A stretch of 49,176 nt of DNA from Clostridia bacterium. GTDB lineage: Bacteria > Bacillota > Clostridia > Oscillospirales > CAG-272. The notes beneath the pieces are model-generated. The model was not told where the DNA came from, searched no databases, and worked only from the letters and a program-made list of their open reading frames with translations. The stretch is taken from the NCBI GenBank assembly GCA_017451045.1, contig JAFSSK010000036.1, positions 1 through 49,176 on the forward strand. Reading direction: 5' to 3'. This document shows, piece after piece, positions 33,545-42,158 of the stretch (position 1 is the stretch's first letter; every line of letters starts with the position of its first letter). Position numbers and translations under genes: made by a program.

Positions 33545-36085
33545 TTATGATGCGAATTTAAACTGGCCGCCGCCGGCGTCTGCCAGCGTCGTCCTTGATC
33601 CGTTCAGGTAGAACGATATCTTGCTGTTGTCCCCGCCGTCCAGCGTATACAGCGTCCCGCCGTACTGACCGGGGCCGATGTAGGAGGATTCCAGCTGGAT
33701 CTGGACGGATGTCGTCGAAACACTCAGTTTAAGAGCCGGATAGCTTTCCAGGCTCCTGATCCGCAGGCCTAAAAGGAGCGTGCTCGTGCCGCCGCTTCCT
33801 TCAACGCCGCCGATCGTGGCCGACCCGGCCTCTGTTCCCTCGCCCAGAACGATAAGGCTCTTGATCCCGCTCACCTGGATCGTGCCCGCCTTCAGCTTGA
33901 AGGCGCCTTCCAGCACGACCGGGTTGTCGCCTTTGGTGTTGATGGCAAGTACGGAGACATCGACGGAGGACCCGTCAAGTGAGGTGTAGCCGCGTACGTC
34001 CAGCGTTCCCGCCTTGATGTTGCCCGTCGCGAACAGCTGGGTCAGCGTGTAAACGGAGGAACCGGCGTTGCCGTTGATATTGAAGTCCATATGCTGCAGC
34101 GTGCCGCTGAGCAGAAGTTCGTAGTTACCGAGCGTCAGGTTCGTTTTGGACATCTCTACGCAGTCCAGAACGAGAGAGGACCGCAGGATCACCGCGTTGG
34201 GCACCGTCAGCGGCAGCACCGTGACGAGCGTGTTTTCATAAACGATCTCTTTTCCTTTGAAAACGATCCCTGCAACGTTCGGCCAGGTATAGGAGTCGAT
34301 CCGGTAGTCCCAGACGAACGCCTTGCTGCCGTACTCCTCGGACCACACGGATCCGTCAAGCACGATCGTATAGTTTGCGGTCGCGTCCGTCATGGCGTCG
34401 AAGGCGGCGTCGGGAGACTGGCAGACGATGCTTTCCGTGTCGTTTTTGATCAGCGTGACGGGCATGACGTACTCCTGCGCGGTCTGCGGCAGGTCGTACA
34501 GCCACCCAAGGCCCTCCCCTTCGGACGTCTCCTCGCGGTGATTCCCCGCGAACTCGTTATCCGGCAGGCAGAAGTAGTACATCCTGTAGTATTTCCCTGA
34601 AACGTCGTCGTACGTGACGTCCACGTCGAACCATTTCCCGCCCAGCTGGATCATGTTCCAGGCGTGGTTGACCTCGCCGGAAAGTCCCGAGACGAACAGA
34701 CACGGGATCCCCGCGCGGTTCATGAGTATCTGCAACACCTGCGCATACCCTTCGCAGACCATTTCCCCGCTGTTCACCATGCCGACGATGCTGTGCGCGT
34801 CGCTCGTGTCCATCGGCGTGACGCCGTCCGCCTTGTACGCGTAGTCCACCCGTTTCATCAGCGCCTGGTACAGCGTGACGGCCTTTTCATAGTCTTTCTG
34901 TCCGGGGGACAGTTGAGCCATCATCTCGCCAATAGCCGTCTCCAGCTTTTCGTTCAGCTCGCGGCGGTAGGCTTCCTGGTAGTATTCGTCGTCTACGATC
35001 AGCCTGATCTTGGACGGCGGCTGGGAGACGATACCGGTCGTCACGATCATATCCAGCCAGTAGTAGGTCGCGCCGTCGCAGCTGAATGCCTTGTAGGCGA
35101 CCTGCGCCTCACTGGCGTCCAGGCCCATCGAAGCGAAATTGATCTCGGGCAGCGAATGGAGAGACTTGCCGTTCAGGTTGTAAACCGCCGCCTGCTCGTT
35201 CGACCCGGCGCCGAACACCTCAGCCTGCTTGACCCATTCGATGTACAGCTTGCGCATCGTGTCGTTCGCCAGCGAATCGTATCCGTATACGGAATTGCCC
35301 GCGGGCACCGGAACGGCGCCGTCCACGTGGCCTTCGCCGCACGCGGCGCACACGCGCACGGAATGCCCGCCGTCGGCGGGAAGTTCATAAATATACGTAT
35401 GTCCCGTGGCTTCCACCGTACGGGTCCTTCTGTCGTGACATCTGTCGCAGACGGATTCTTCCTCTCCGTCCTCCGTACAGCCGGGAGTGACCGATATGGT
35501 CCATTCCCCGTAGTGGTGGCCGAGAGCCGCGACCGGTTCGGTCACGGTCTCCCCGCACCGCTGGCAGACGGCTTCCCGCTCGCCGGCCTCTTCGCAGGAA
35601 GGCTCATGGGTCACCGTCCAGGAAGTCAGGATATGTCCCGCGGAAGCGGAATCCCTGTCCTCCTTGGTTTCCCCGCAGCGCGAGCACCGGTAAATGGTAT
35701 ATCCGCCTTCGGCGGAACAACTGGGAGAGGTCTCGACGATCTCGTCCCACAAATGTCCCAGCGGATCGGTATAGTCCCGTTTCTGCGTGTCTTCGCAAAG
35801 TTCGCAGACATATACGGAATATCCCTCCTCGTCGCACGTAGGTGCTACGGTCTCTTTCAGGACGTACGAGTGGGGGCATTCCGTTTCTGCCGGTTCCGTC
35901 TCCGTTTCCGTTTCGGTCTGCGTATCTTCGGGCCGGCTTTCCTTCCCCGGTTTTGTTTCGGTCGCTGTCTGTTTCCCGGATCCGCCAAAACTGCCCAGCA
36001 GGGCGGAAAGATCGCAAGACGTCAGCGCTGCCAGAAGCAGACACGCAAGACAGATGCTTATGATTTTTACGATGATTCTTCTCAT
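33545..36085 (-). CDS. Transglutaminase-like lipoprotein with Cys-rich tandem repeats
   Basis: The 846-residue protein has a lipoprotein signal (LTSC, Cys24) and a Thr/Glu-rich linker. About five tandem repeats of 40-45 residues follow (about 65-270), each with CxxEG, Y-x-C-x-x-C and an ALGH-type end. A transglutaminase-like protease core lies near residues 460-520: Cys in MVCEGYAQ, His in NHAWNM and Asp in FDVDVTYDD. The C-terminal about 270 residues are beta-rich, with a solenoid-like appearance. Such proteins occur on clostridial surfaces and may cut or crosslink peptides. GGAG precedes the ATG, 16 bases after the XRE regulator gene. Confidence 0.82.
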   Translation of the reverse strand: MRRIIVKIISICLACLLLAALTSCDLSALLGSFGGSGKQTATETKPGKESRPEDTQTETETETEPAETECPHSYVLKETVAPTCDEEGYSVYVCELCEDTQKRDYTDPLGHLWDEIVETSPSCSAEGGYTIYRCSRCGETKEDRDSASAGHILTSWTVTHEPSCEEAGEREAVCQRCGETVTEPVAALGHHYGEWTISVTPGCTEDGEEESVCDRCHDRRTRTVEATGHTYIYELPADGGHSVRVCAACGEGHVDGAVPVPAGNSVYGYDSLANDTMRKLYIEWVKQAEVFGAGSNEQAAVYNLNGKSLHSLPEINFASMGLDASEAQVAYKAFSCDGATYYWLDMIVTTGIVSQPPSKIRLIVDDEYYQEAYRRELNEKLETAIGEMMAQLSPGQKDYEKAVTLYQALMKRVDYAYKADGVTPMDTSDAHSIVGMVNSGEMVCEGYAQVLQILMNRAGIPCLFVSGLSGEVNHAWNMIQLGGKWFDVDVTYDDVSGKYYRMYYFCLPDNEFAGNHREETSEGEGLGWLYDLPQTAQEYVMPVTLIKNDTESIVCQSPDAAFDAMTDATANYTIVLDGSVWSEEYGSKAFVWDYRIDSYTWPNVAGIVFKGKEIVYENTLVTVLPLTVPNAVILRSSLVLDCVEMSKTNLTLGNYELLLSGTLQHMDFNINGNAGSSVYTLTQLFATGNIKAGTLDVRGYTSLDGSSVDVSVLAINTKGDNPVVLEGAFKLKAGTIQVSGIKSLIVLGEGTEAGSATIGGVEGSGGTSTLLLGLRIRSLESYPALKLSVSTTSVQIQLESSYIGPGQYGGTLYTLDGGDNSKISFYLNGSRTTLADAGGGQFKFAS

Positions 36086-36101
36086 GAAATTATCTCCAAA
36101 T

Positions 36102-36764
36102 CTATATTGCGGACCCTGTGCCGCCGCCTTCTTTTTCGTCTTCAGCCGGAGCGTCGCTCTTCTGCGGCGCTTTCTGCTTCTGTGGCTTCTTGATCCCGAA
36201 CGACAGAAGGATCAGCACCTGCAGCGGGATCCCCGTCAGATACAGCTGCCACCAGAATCCCGGAATCGTCAGAAACAGAGCGGTCAGGAGTGTCCAGAGC
36301 AGTCCCGAAAGGATCGGCTTCAGAAATCTCCGCCCGTACCAGATGCAGGTCAGCACCAGCGTGGTGATCAGAGCCACCGGCACAGCGCATATGACCAGCC
36401 GCCAGGCCCATGCGATCGTAGGCGGGACCGCAATCCAGAGGATGATCATCGTCAAAAACGCGGCGGTAAGGATTCCGATCGCGCAAAGCAGGATCACGAC
36501 CGAAGGCCGGAACACACTGACGGGTTCTGCCGGCGGCGGGGCTACCTCTCCGTCATGCGTTTCAAGCAGCCAGTCGACCGTCACGCCGAACATGTCGGCT
36601 ATCTGTTTGAGCACGAAAACGTCGGGGATCGATTCCCCGCGTTCCCATTTGGAGACGGATTTGTCTGAGTAGTTCAGCCGTTCTCCGAGCTGCGCCTGCG
36701 TCATTTCCTGCCCGGTCCTGAGCAGGACGATATTCTGCGCAACGATCATCTTCAAGTCTTCCAT
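36102..36764 (-). CDS. XRE-type regulator with C-terminal membrane segments
   Basis: The 220-residue protein has an N-terminal Cro/C1 helix-turn-helix (LRTGQEMTQAQLGERLNYSD and KWERGESIPDV), then a short linker. Four hydrophobic helices (about 85-190) and a charged Lys/Glu tail follow. It is therefore a membrane-tethered DNA-binding protein that may sense an envelope signal. The ATG at 36764 with GGGGGAG upstream begins just before the HTH; the longer frame from 36809 has no support. It lies between the CarD-like gene and the transglutaminase lipoprotein gene and is likely co-transcribed. Confidence 0.82.
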   Translation of the reverse strand: MEDLKMIVAQNIVLLRTGQEMTQAQLGERLNYSDKSVSKWERGESIPDVFVLKQIADMFGVTVDWLLETHDGEVAPPPAEPVSVFRPSVVILLCAIGILTAAFLTMIILWIAVPPTIAWAWRLVICAVPVALITTLVLTCIWYGRRFLKPILSGLLWTLLTALFLTIPGFWWQLYLTGIPLQVLILLSFGIKKPQKQKAPQKSDAPAEDEKEGGGTGSAI

Positions 36765-36833
36765 GTCTCCCCCAAAAACAGTCATGGCACCGGACTGCCC
36801 CGGCGCCACGATCTACCCGAACACAGCCGCAGA

Positions 36834-37337
36834 TCATTCGCAGGCCAGTTTCGTATTCATCAGTTCTTCCATGCTCTCGAAAGTCTCGCCGAGAACGATG
36901 CTCAGCTCGCAGCAAAGGCAGTGCCTGGCCCGGCTTTCGTACTCGTTGTCCATGTCCGGCAGCCGCTTGTGCGCCGCGATGCAGTCAGACCGGCGCTTTG
37001 CCACGGTTTTCAGCAAACTGATATACTCTTCCGGGATCTGGCTGGCCAGAACGGCCCTGTACCTGTCCCGTCTCTCTTTTTCCGCGTCCACGCGAAGGAT
37101 AGAAATGTCGTCGAGACGCTTCAGGAGCTTCGCCGCCTCTTTTGCGCTGATCAGCGGCCGCATCGCCACCTGCGCGTTGTCCACGGGCGTAAAGATAGTC
37201 GAGTCGCCGATCTCGTGTACCGGTTTCAGCACATAGTAGAGCCTTTCGTCCTGCGGCCCGAACGGCGACGGGATAACGGAATCAACCAGACATACGCCGC
37301 TTGTTCCGTATACGATATAATCCTGTACCGAAAACAT
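36834..37337 (-). CDS. CarD-family RNA polymerase-binding regulator
   Basis: The 167-residue protein begins with the CarD/TRCF RNA polymerase-interaction domain (MFSVQDYIVYGTSGVCLV) and continues with a helical DNA-binding C-terminal domain. CarD proteins bind the RNA polymerase beta subunit and tune open-complex formation. The start at 37337 follows a GGGGAAG site. A TATAAT lies about 50 bases upstream and the right end of the tnpB element directly abuts it, so its natural -35 region may have been replaced. Confidence 0.82.
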   Translation of the reverse strand: MFSVQDYIVYGTSGVCLVDSVIPSPFGPQDERLYYVLKPVHEIGDSTIFTPVDNAQVAMRPLISAKEAAKLLKRLDDISILRVDAEKERRDRYRAVLASQIPEEYISLLKTVAKRRSDCIAAHKRLPDMDNEYESRARHCLCCELSIVLGETFESMEELMNTKLACE

Positions 37338-37384
37338 GATTCCGTCTTCCCCCTCTTCGCAAAAATACACTATCTCACATAGAT

Positions 37385-37390
37385 ATTATA
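37385..37390 (-). promoter_or_regulatory. -10 box of the carD-like operon at the transposon junction
   Basis: TATAAT on the minus strand lies two bases beyond the predicted right tip of the tnpB element (37393). Any -35 contact would fall inside the element, near its end hairpin. No TTGACA-like hexamer is found at the correct distance. Confidence 0.6.
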
Positions 37391-37392
37391 AC

Positions 37393-37480
37393 GTGAACTA
37401 CTCATGACTGAAGTCACGAGCTTCGTGTTGAGTTAACAAACACGGGGTGGACACACACCCACTACTCCCTGTTACGGGAA
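37393..37480 (-). ncRNA. Predicted TnpB guide RNA scaffold (reRNA/omegaRNA)
   Basis: The 3' end of tnpB and the right end form a row of hairpins on the minus strand: CCCGTAACAGGG (37467-37478), GGGTG/CACCC (37445-37460), CGTGTT/AACACG (37424-37444) and the end hairpin (37401-37420). In known TnpB systems this region is the RNA scaffold and the flanking DNA just outside the right end is the guide. Here the guide would begin at 37392 and read into the carD promoter. Confidence 0.6.
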
Positions 37481-38957
37481 ATACTTTATGGCTTTGAGTC
37501 TTTGCCTTGGCAACAATTCTTTTTCTGCGTTTTGCAGATCGGTTCAAATCCGTGAATTTGCAAACGGATACGAACTTTGTTAAGTAAGAGAAGTCCAGAA
37601 TATTGTCAAATATCTTTTCGTTGGCTTTTCTCCCAATATTCACTGCTCCGTTTACATCAGCGTTGATGAGAGTTCCTTGACCCGAGCGATACAATCCGCG
37701 CCGGATTCGCTTGCCGGAGAACACGACTTCGTCAGAATTCTTCAACGTTTCCGGCATGGTATCCTTGTCCAAGAAACTGGCTTTGGAGGTGTAGCTTTCT
37801 TCCTGCTCAAATAACTGAATCGAATACTGACTTGAAACAGACTGCAGTATGGAAAAGAACATGGCATGGGGTATACTCACAAACTCCTGGTTATTCTTAT
37901 GTCCCATGTCAACATTTTGTTTCCAGTCACTGTTTTTTCCTATGATCAGGTAGCTGATGTTTCGCTCACTCAGTTTTCTGAAGATGAAATGTGCTATCTT
38001 GTAGAATGTATCGGTCAGCAATGCGTCCCGTTTTCTTGACAGGGCGTTCATCCGCCTTGTCGTTTTCGGATGATAGGTTTTGGGATTATGTCCCTTCATC
38101 TGCATGCTGCGGAGTGCGGACATTTGCTTATTGTACCATTGGTTTCTGGATATCAATACTTCGCCCTTGACGATAATGGGTGTATTCCCCTTATTGTCTA
38201 CGATGGTTGCAAAGTTTCGAATACCCGGATCCAGCATGGCCACGCCAGCTTCGGAAGGTATGTCTTTCACACTTGTACATACAGACACTTTTTCTGTCTT
38301 GATTCCGTCGTCCGTGATGATATGAATCTGGTAGATCCCACAATACGGAACCACGCGGACTTCGATCAGTTTATCAGCAAAATGGGGCAGCTTGGATACG
38401 TCGAGTTTTTCCCTGCACTTAGGAAACCTGAGAAGACCGTTCTGTATTCTACATGCTATGTTGCTGAGCGTTGCCGTCTTGTGATCGGAATGAATGTAAT
38501 TGGGAATCTTTGGCTTTCCGTTCAGCAAATTCTCTTTCTTGATCAGCTCAAAATACGAATTCCATGCCTGTACACATTCCCGGATGGCAGCCTGTATCAA
38601 ATGTGCATGATGCGATCTGTAATCCACATTGTCCGATTCCTTGAATACGGCATCGAGAACGTAATAGTTCAAAAACCATTGCTCTTGAGTAGGCGGATCG
38701 AACAGCACCGCTTTCTTCCCGCCGGCCTGTTTCTTTAAAGCCTTCTCATTATGGGCATGTATGCCACCCTGAACAATCTGGAGCACTTCGTTTTCGTTAC
38801 TTGTCCTTTTGCAGGTTTCTTTAGCCAATCCGGTCATTGTGTTCCGGATGTAGAAGTTTGCAACGTTGTACATGTTCTTGGCCATCTGAGTGGCGGTTTC
38901 GCAGAATTCAAACAGCGGATGCTTAGGCTTGATGTTGATCTTTTCAACGTGATACAT
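37398..38957 (-). CDS. tnpB: TnpB-like RNA-guided nuclease, variant with relocated glutamate
   Basis: The 519-residue protein shows RuvC-I MLDPGIRNF (D243) and RuvC-III INADVNGAVNI (D434). The usual RuvC-II glutamate strand reads LIIGKNSDWKQ, with Gly340 where Glu is expected. A conserved EESYTSKASF (E386, E387) could supply the acid, as described for rearranged TnpB groups. The CxxC zinc finger between RuvC-II and III is also missing. The start MYHVEK has AGGAGG eight bases upstream. GC is lower than in the flanks (about 43% in a sampled line). The frame is intact to its TAG, which lies five bases before the right tip, so the gene may be active. Confidence 0.85.
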   Translation of the reverse strand: MYHVEKINIKPKHPLFEFCETATQMAKNMYNVANFYIRNTMTGLAKETCKRTSNENEVLQIVQGGIHAHNEKALKKQAGGKKAVLFDPPTQEQWFLNYYVLDAVFKESDNVDYRSHHAHLIQAAIRECVQAWNSYFELIKKENLLNGKPKIPNYIHSDHKTATLSNIACRIQNGLLRFPKCREKLDVSKLPHFADKLIEVRVVPYCGIYQIHIITDDGIKTEKVSVCTSVKDIPSEAGVAMLDPGIRNFATIVDNKGNTPIIVKGEVLISRNQWYNKQMSALRSMQMKGHNPKTYHPKTTRRMNALSRKRDALLTDTFYKIAHFIFRKLSERNISYLIIGKNSDWKQNVDMGHKNNQEFVSIPHAMFFSILQSVSSQYSIQLFEQEESYTSKASFLDKDTMPETLKNSDEVVFSGKRIRRGLYRSGQGTLINADVNGAVNIGRKANEKIFDNILDFSYLTKFVSVCKFTDLNRSAKRRKRIVAKAKTQSHKVFPVTGSSGCVSTPCLLTQHEARDFSHE

Positions 38958-39082
38958 ATACGTAATTCCTCCTTTCCTCAAGATTATTCTGCTGCTTATA
39001 TTCTACCAAACAGACTAACTGGGGTCAACAGATTACCATTAGGAAAAGAGTGAATTGTCTTACAAAAAGAGTTGCCTTTCAT

Positions 39083-39102
39083 CCCACGACTAAAGTCACG
39101 GG
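39083..39102 (-). repeat. Left-end hairpin of the tnpB element
   Basis: On the minus strand CCCGTGACT, TT and AGTCGTGGG form a 9-bp stem with two G-T pairs. It closely resembles the right-end hairpin (CTCGTGACT, TC, AGTCATGAG). On the plus strand the same positions mismatch, as expected for single-strand recognition by TnpA. Confidence 0.75.
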
Positions 39103-39167
39103 TGTTCCCGGCAATCATAAATTTATGAAAAGCGGTATTGCTTAATGCCACAAAAACTTGCCGAAAC

Positions 39168-39842
39168 TCAGTCCGGATTCTCCCCGCCTCTGTCCGTATC
39201 GTCCTCGCCGGCGTGGATCTTGGCCAGTTCCTTGTCCTTGTTCCACAGGTAACTGAACCTGAGTTCCTTCCCCTGGATCATCTTTTTTATATTGACGATA
39301 TGTTTGCAGACGATGGCGACTGCGGCCGGACACAGGCAAAGCGCCGCTATGGCGTCGCCTTGCAGGATCCCCCAGGTGACGGGAAACGCAATGGCGGCCG
39401 TCAGCGGGACGAGATACAGGTAGTTGGAAACGAAGAGGATGACCGTTTCCGCGCCGAGGAAGATCAAAAACAGCTTCCAGTCCAGCGCCAGGATCATTCC
39501 GCCGAGACACGCAAGTCCCTTGCCGCCCCGAAAACGCATATAGAATGGGAACATGTGGCCGAGGATACAGGCGCTGCCTGCCGCTTCGGCGATATACGGC
39601 CAGTCCTGCAGGACGGCTGCGGCTACCATAACGCATCCGAACGCCTTCATGAAATCGAAGATCATGCTGAAGACCCCCTCGAGGACACCTATCGAAATGA
39701 TCGCGTTGGAGGCTCCGGCGTTTTTCGACCCGCGTTCACGGATATCGAATCCGCGGATCCTGCCGATGATATAGGACGGGTTGACGCTCCCGACCGCATA
39801 GCAGATCAGGACCGTCAGGCAATAGACGGCAAACGGGGGCAT
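39168..39842 (-). CDS. plsY: Glycerol-3-phosphate acyltransferase PlsY
   Basis: The 224-residue membrane protein shows the three PlsY motifs: GSVNPSYIIG, GSKNAGASNA and HMFPFYMRFRGGKG. Several hydrophobic helices separate them. It transfers an acyl group from acyl-phosphate to glycerol-3-phosphate, the first step of membrane phospholipid synthesis. It follows trxA after 26 bases and is last in a minus-strand group. The tnpB element sits just downstream and leaves about 48 bases. Confidence 0.93.
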   Translation of the reverse strand: MPPFAVYCLTVLICYAVGSVNPSYIIGRIRGFDIRERGSKNAGASNAIISIGVLEGVFSMIFDFMKAFGCVMVAAAVLQDWPYIAEAAGSACILGHMFPFYMRFRGGKGLACLGGMILALDWKLFLIFLGAETVILFVSNYLYLVPLTAAIAFPVTWGILQGDAIAALCLCPAAVAIVCKHIVNIKKMIQGKELRFSYLWNKDKELAKIHAGEDDTDRGGENPD

Positions 39843-39868
39843 GGCTGTTGCGTTCTTCCCTCAGTTCG

Positions 39869-40171
39869 TCAGATGCCGAGTGCATTTTTCAGTTCGGCTT
39901 TCGGCTTGAAGCCGATACTGACGGCTGCTATTTCGCCTTTTTTGAAAAGCACGACGTACGGAATGGACTGGATGCCGTACTGCCCCGCGATCTGCGGTGC
40001 TTCGTCCACGTTCAGCTTGCCGAACGAAACGGACGGATTTTCCGCCTCCAGTTCCGCCAACAGCGGTGCCAGCATCCGGCACGGGCCGCACCAGTCTGCG
40101 AAAAAGTCAACAACGTAAAGATCCTTGCTGCGGATTTCCTCCGTGAAATTGCCGGCGTTCAGTGTTTTCAT
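39869..40171 (-). CDS. trxA: Thioredoxin
   Basis: The 100-residue protein is a typical thioredoxin with the active site WCGPC, FFAD before it, and the cis-Pro loop IQSIPYVVLF. It reduces protein disulfides with electrons from thioredoxin reductase, which is not encoded here. The start at 40171 has AAGGAG; the in-frame ATG at 40195 would add eight residues absent from the family. It lies between DUF445 and plsY on the same strand. Confidence 0.93.
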   Translation of the reverse strand: MKTLNAGNFTEEIRSKDLYVVDFFADWCGPCRMLAPLLAELEAENPSVSFGKLNVDEAPQIAGQYGIQSIPYVVLFKKGEIAAVSIGFKPKAELKNALGI

Positions 40172-40244
40172 TTCCTTAATCTCCTTGAATATCATTCTAA
40201 TAGAATTTTATCATTATGGTGCTGCTTTGTCAAGAACGCGGCAC

Positions 40245-41156
40245 TCAGATGAACACGTTCACCAGGCCGATCACGAACCCGATCAAAGCACCCAGATTCA
40301 CGATAGCGCTCAACTCTTTCTTCATGACGGACAGGATCAGTTTTTCCAGATCCTCCATCGGCATCGCGTCGATCTTTTCCTCGATGATCTTGGATACGTT
40401 CAGCCTGTCCAGCATGAACCCGGCGGCGCCTTCGAGGACTTTGTCGATCGTCCTGTCCCAGGCTTTGCGTACCTGCAGTTGGCTGTCGCCCGGTTCCGGG
40501 GCATCTGCCTGCTCTTCCCTCAGCAAGAGCGAATTCAGGTCCTTGTCCGCCAGCTGCTCCAGGGTGTTCCGGATGTACTGCCTTACCAGGTTGACGCGGA
40601 TGGTCCCGTCGGCCGTCACGGCCTCCGTCTCGGTCAGCGTGACGGTCAGCTGCCCCTTCATCATGTTGTGGACCATGTTCTCGTTGATGAAGACACGCAG
40701 CGGGTTGTTTCCCATCCGTTTCTTGATCGCCTGGTGGACTTTCTCTTCCAGAAAGTCGTTCAGCTCCTGGTTGTATGAGGCCTGCACAAGCTTGTCGAAG
40801 ATCAGTCCCTCCAGCGCGTCCAGCAGCACCTTCCGGTCTTTTTCCTCCATCATATCTCCTACCGTTATGCCGGACATCCATTCCCGCAATCTGATGCCGC
40901 CCTTGTCGATGAATTCGCTTCTAAGGTCCTCCTGCGTCAGCAACGTTCCCTGGACCGCGTCGCCAATCGCGCGCGCCAAATGGTGGCGCCGCTTGGGGAT
41001 GATGCCGGGCGTCAGCGGGATCTTCAGTTTGCCGATATGCCACGGTTTATAGGGGTGAAAAAGCATCTTTACCGCCAGGTAGTTGGTCAGCCACCCGATG
41101 GCTGCACCGATCAGCGGCCCAGAAATATAGTGAAGAATCGTAAGAAAAACTTCCAT
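40245..41156 (-). CDS. DUF445 family membrane protein
   Basis: The 303-residue protein has an N-terminal hydrophobic helix with GPLIGAAIGWLTNYLAVKMLFHP, the hallmark of DUF445. The middle is long and helical, with the PLTPGIIPKRR motif, and a second hydrophobic helix ends the protein (ALIGFVIGLVNVFI). It is probably a membrane-bound scaffold; no biochemical role is established that I know of. The start at 41156 follows AAAGGA and lies ten bases after the stop of the SGNH gene. Confidence 0.85.
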   Translation of the reverse strand: MEVFLTILHYISGPLIGAAIGWLTNYLAVKMLFHPYKPWHIGKLKIPLTPGIIPKRRHHLARAIGDAVQGTLLTQEDLRSEFIDKGGIRLREWMSGITVGDMMEEKDRKVLLDALEGLIFDKLVQASYNQELNDFLEEKVHQAIKKRMGNNPLRVFINENMVHNMMKGQLTVTLTETEAVTADGTIRVNLVRQYIRNTLEQLADKDLNSLLLREEQADAPEPGDSQLQVRKAWDRTIDKVLEGAAGFMLDRLNVSKIIEEKIDAMPMEDLEKLILSVMKKELSAIVNLGALIGFVIGLVNVFI

Positions 41157-41166
41157 GTCTGTCCTT

Positions 41167-42024
41167 TCAATCATCTTCGGCCGCCTGCAGCGGCAGCTCT
41201 GTCAGTATTGCGGCGATCAGTTCGTGGCCTTCTTTGTTCGGATGGGGGTCGAACAGAAGCGGATTGCTTGCGTCATAGGTGCCGTTCACCGGCGCCGTCT
41301 TTTGAGACGCGAAGGCCGCGTATACGTCCGCCACCAGAAATCCGTTTTTCTCGGCGCACTGCAGGATCCGCTCGTTCAGCCGGCGGACCAGCGAGTCGGC
41401 CAGCGTTGCCACTTTCCAGTTCACCCCTCCGATCCTGAGCGATGCGTCGGAGTCCGCATACGGATTGTATACCGTCAGCAACACGACTGGCGCGTCCGGA
41501 TTGGCCTTCCTTATGGCGGAAACGATCCCTGTCATATCCTCCGTGTACCGGTCTATCCCCGCCTGCGCGTCCGCGTTGAACTGCTGAAAGTCCGACACGA
41601 GTTCGTCCCCGCCCAGCGTCAGGTACCGGACCAGAAAGGGCGTATAGACCTGCAGGATGTTGTTGGCGCCGATGCAGACGACGACAAGATCCGCGTCCGT
41701 AAGTCCTTTCGCAAAGCCTTCGTTCCCGAGCCGTCTTAAAAGATCAGACGTGTCGTCACCGGACATGCCGAAGTTGCGATCCGCCCATGTTTTCTGCCCG
41801 CTTTGCGAAAGGTCTTCGCACAAAAGCGCCGAGAACCGGCCGTCCGCCGGTCTTTCCAACCCGAATCCCGCCGCGATGGAGTCCCCGAGCGTCACGCAGG
41901 TGCAGCCGGTCTTAGGAAGATCTGTATCTGTCCCCGTCTCTTCGGCAGTCCCGCTGCAGGCGGAGAAAAGAGCGGCGGCCAGCATGCCCGCAAGGAGTAT
42001 CGCTATCATCCTTTTCAGTTTCAT
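41167..42024 (-). CDS. SGNH/GDSL-type hydrolase lipoprotein
   Basis: The 285-residue protein has a lipoprotein signal (LFSAC, Cys23) and an SGNH hydrolase domain. Block I has Ser in TLGDSIAAG, block II Gly in NFGMSGDD, block III Asn in CIGANN, and block V Asp and His in FDPHPNKEGH. Such enzymes remove acyl or acetyl groups from lipids or glycans on the cell surface. GGGGAGG precedes the start. It heads a minus-strand group with DUF445, trxA and plsY. Confidence 0.88.
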   Translation of the reverse strand: MKLKRMIAILLAGMLAAALFSACSGTAEETGTDTDLPKTGCTCVTLGDSIAAGFGLERPADGRFSALLCEDLSQSGQKTWADRNFGMSGDDTSDLLRRLGNEGFAKGLTDADLVVVCIGANNILQVYTPFLVRYLTLGGDELVSDFQQFNADAQAGIDRYTEDMTGIVSAIRKANPDAPVVLLTVYNPYADSDASLRIGGVNWKVATLADSLVRRLNERILQCAEKNGFLVADVYAAFASQKTAPVNGTYDASNPLLFDPHPNKEGHELIAAILTELPLQAAEDD

Positions 42025-42084
42025 ACCCGGCCCCTCCCCTGCCTTCGGCGGTTCGATTTCTGGTGGAAAAAAGTTTCAAATCCC

Positions 42085-42113
42085 TTGCTTTTGCGATCTT
42101 TCAATGGTATAAT
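42085..42113 (+). promoter_or_regulatory. Promoter of the 118-residue lipoprotein gene
   Basis: TTGCTT (42085-42090) and TATAAT (42108-42113) are 17 bases apart, 45 bases before the start codon. Confidence 0.75.
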
Positions 42114-42158
42114 AAGTGCGGTTTCAGGCAAAAACTTTTGCACAAGGAGACAAACAAA

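Larger units (their letters stand above)
37393..39120 (-). mobile_element. IS200/IS605-type element with tnpB only (no tnpA)
   Basis: The unit contains tnpB and strand-specific end hairpins typical of the family: CCCGTGACT/AGTCGTGGG at the left end (39083-39102) and CTCGTGACT/AGTCATGAG at the right end (37401-37420). Both stems are best on the minus strand, where G-T pairs close them. The right end appears to stop at TTCAC (37393-37397), just past the tnpB stop; the left tip is near 39120. No Y1 transposase gene is present, so movement would need TnpA from elsewhere. Confidence 0.75.

Noticed and set aside
37393-39120. CRISPR-Cas12 locus
   Set aside because: The nuclease is TnpB-sized and flanked by IS end hairpins; no repeat-spacer array or Cas1/Cas2 is present.
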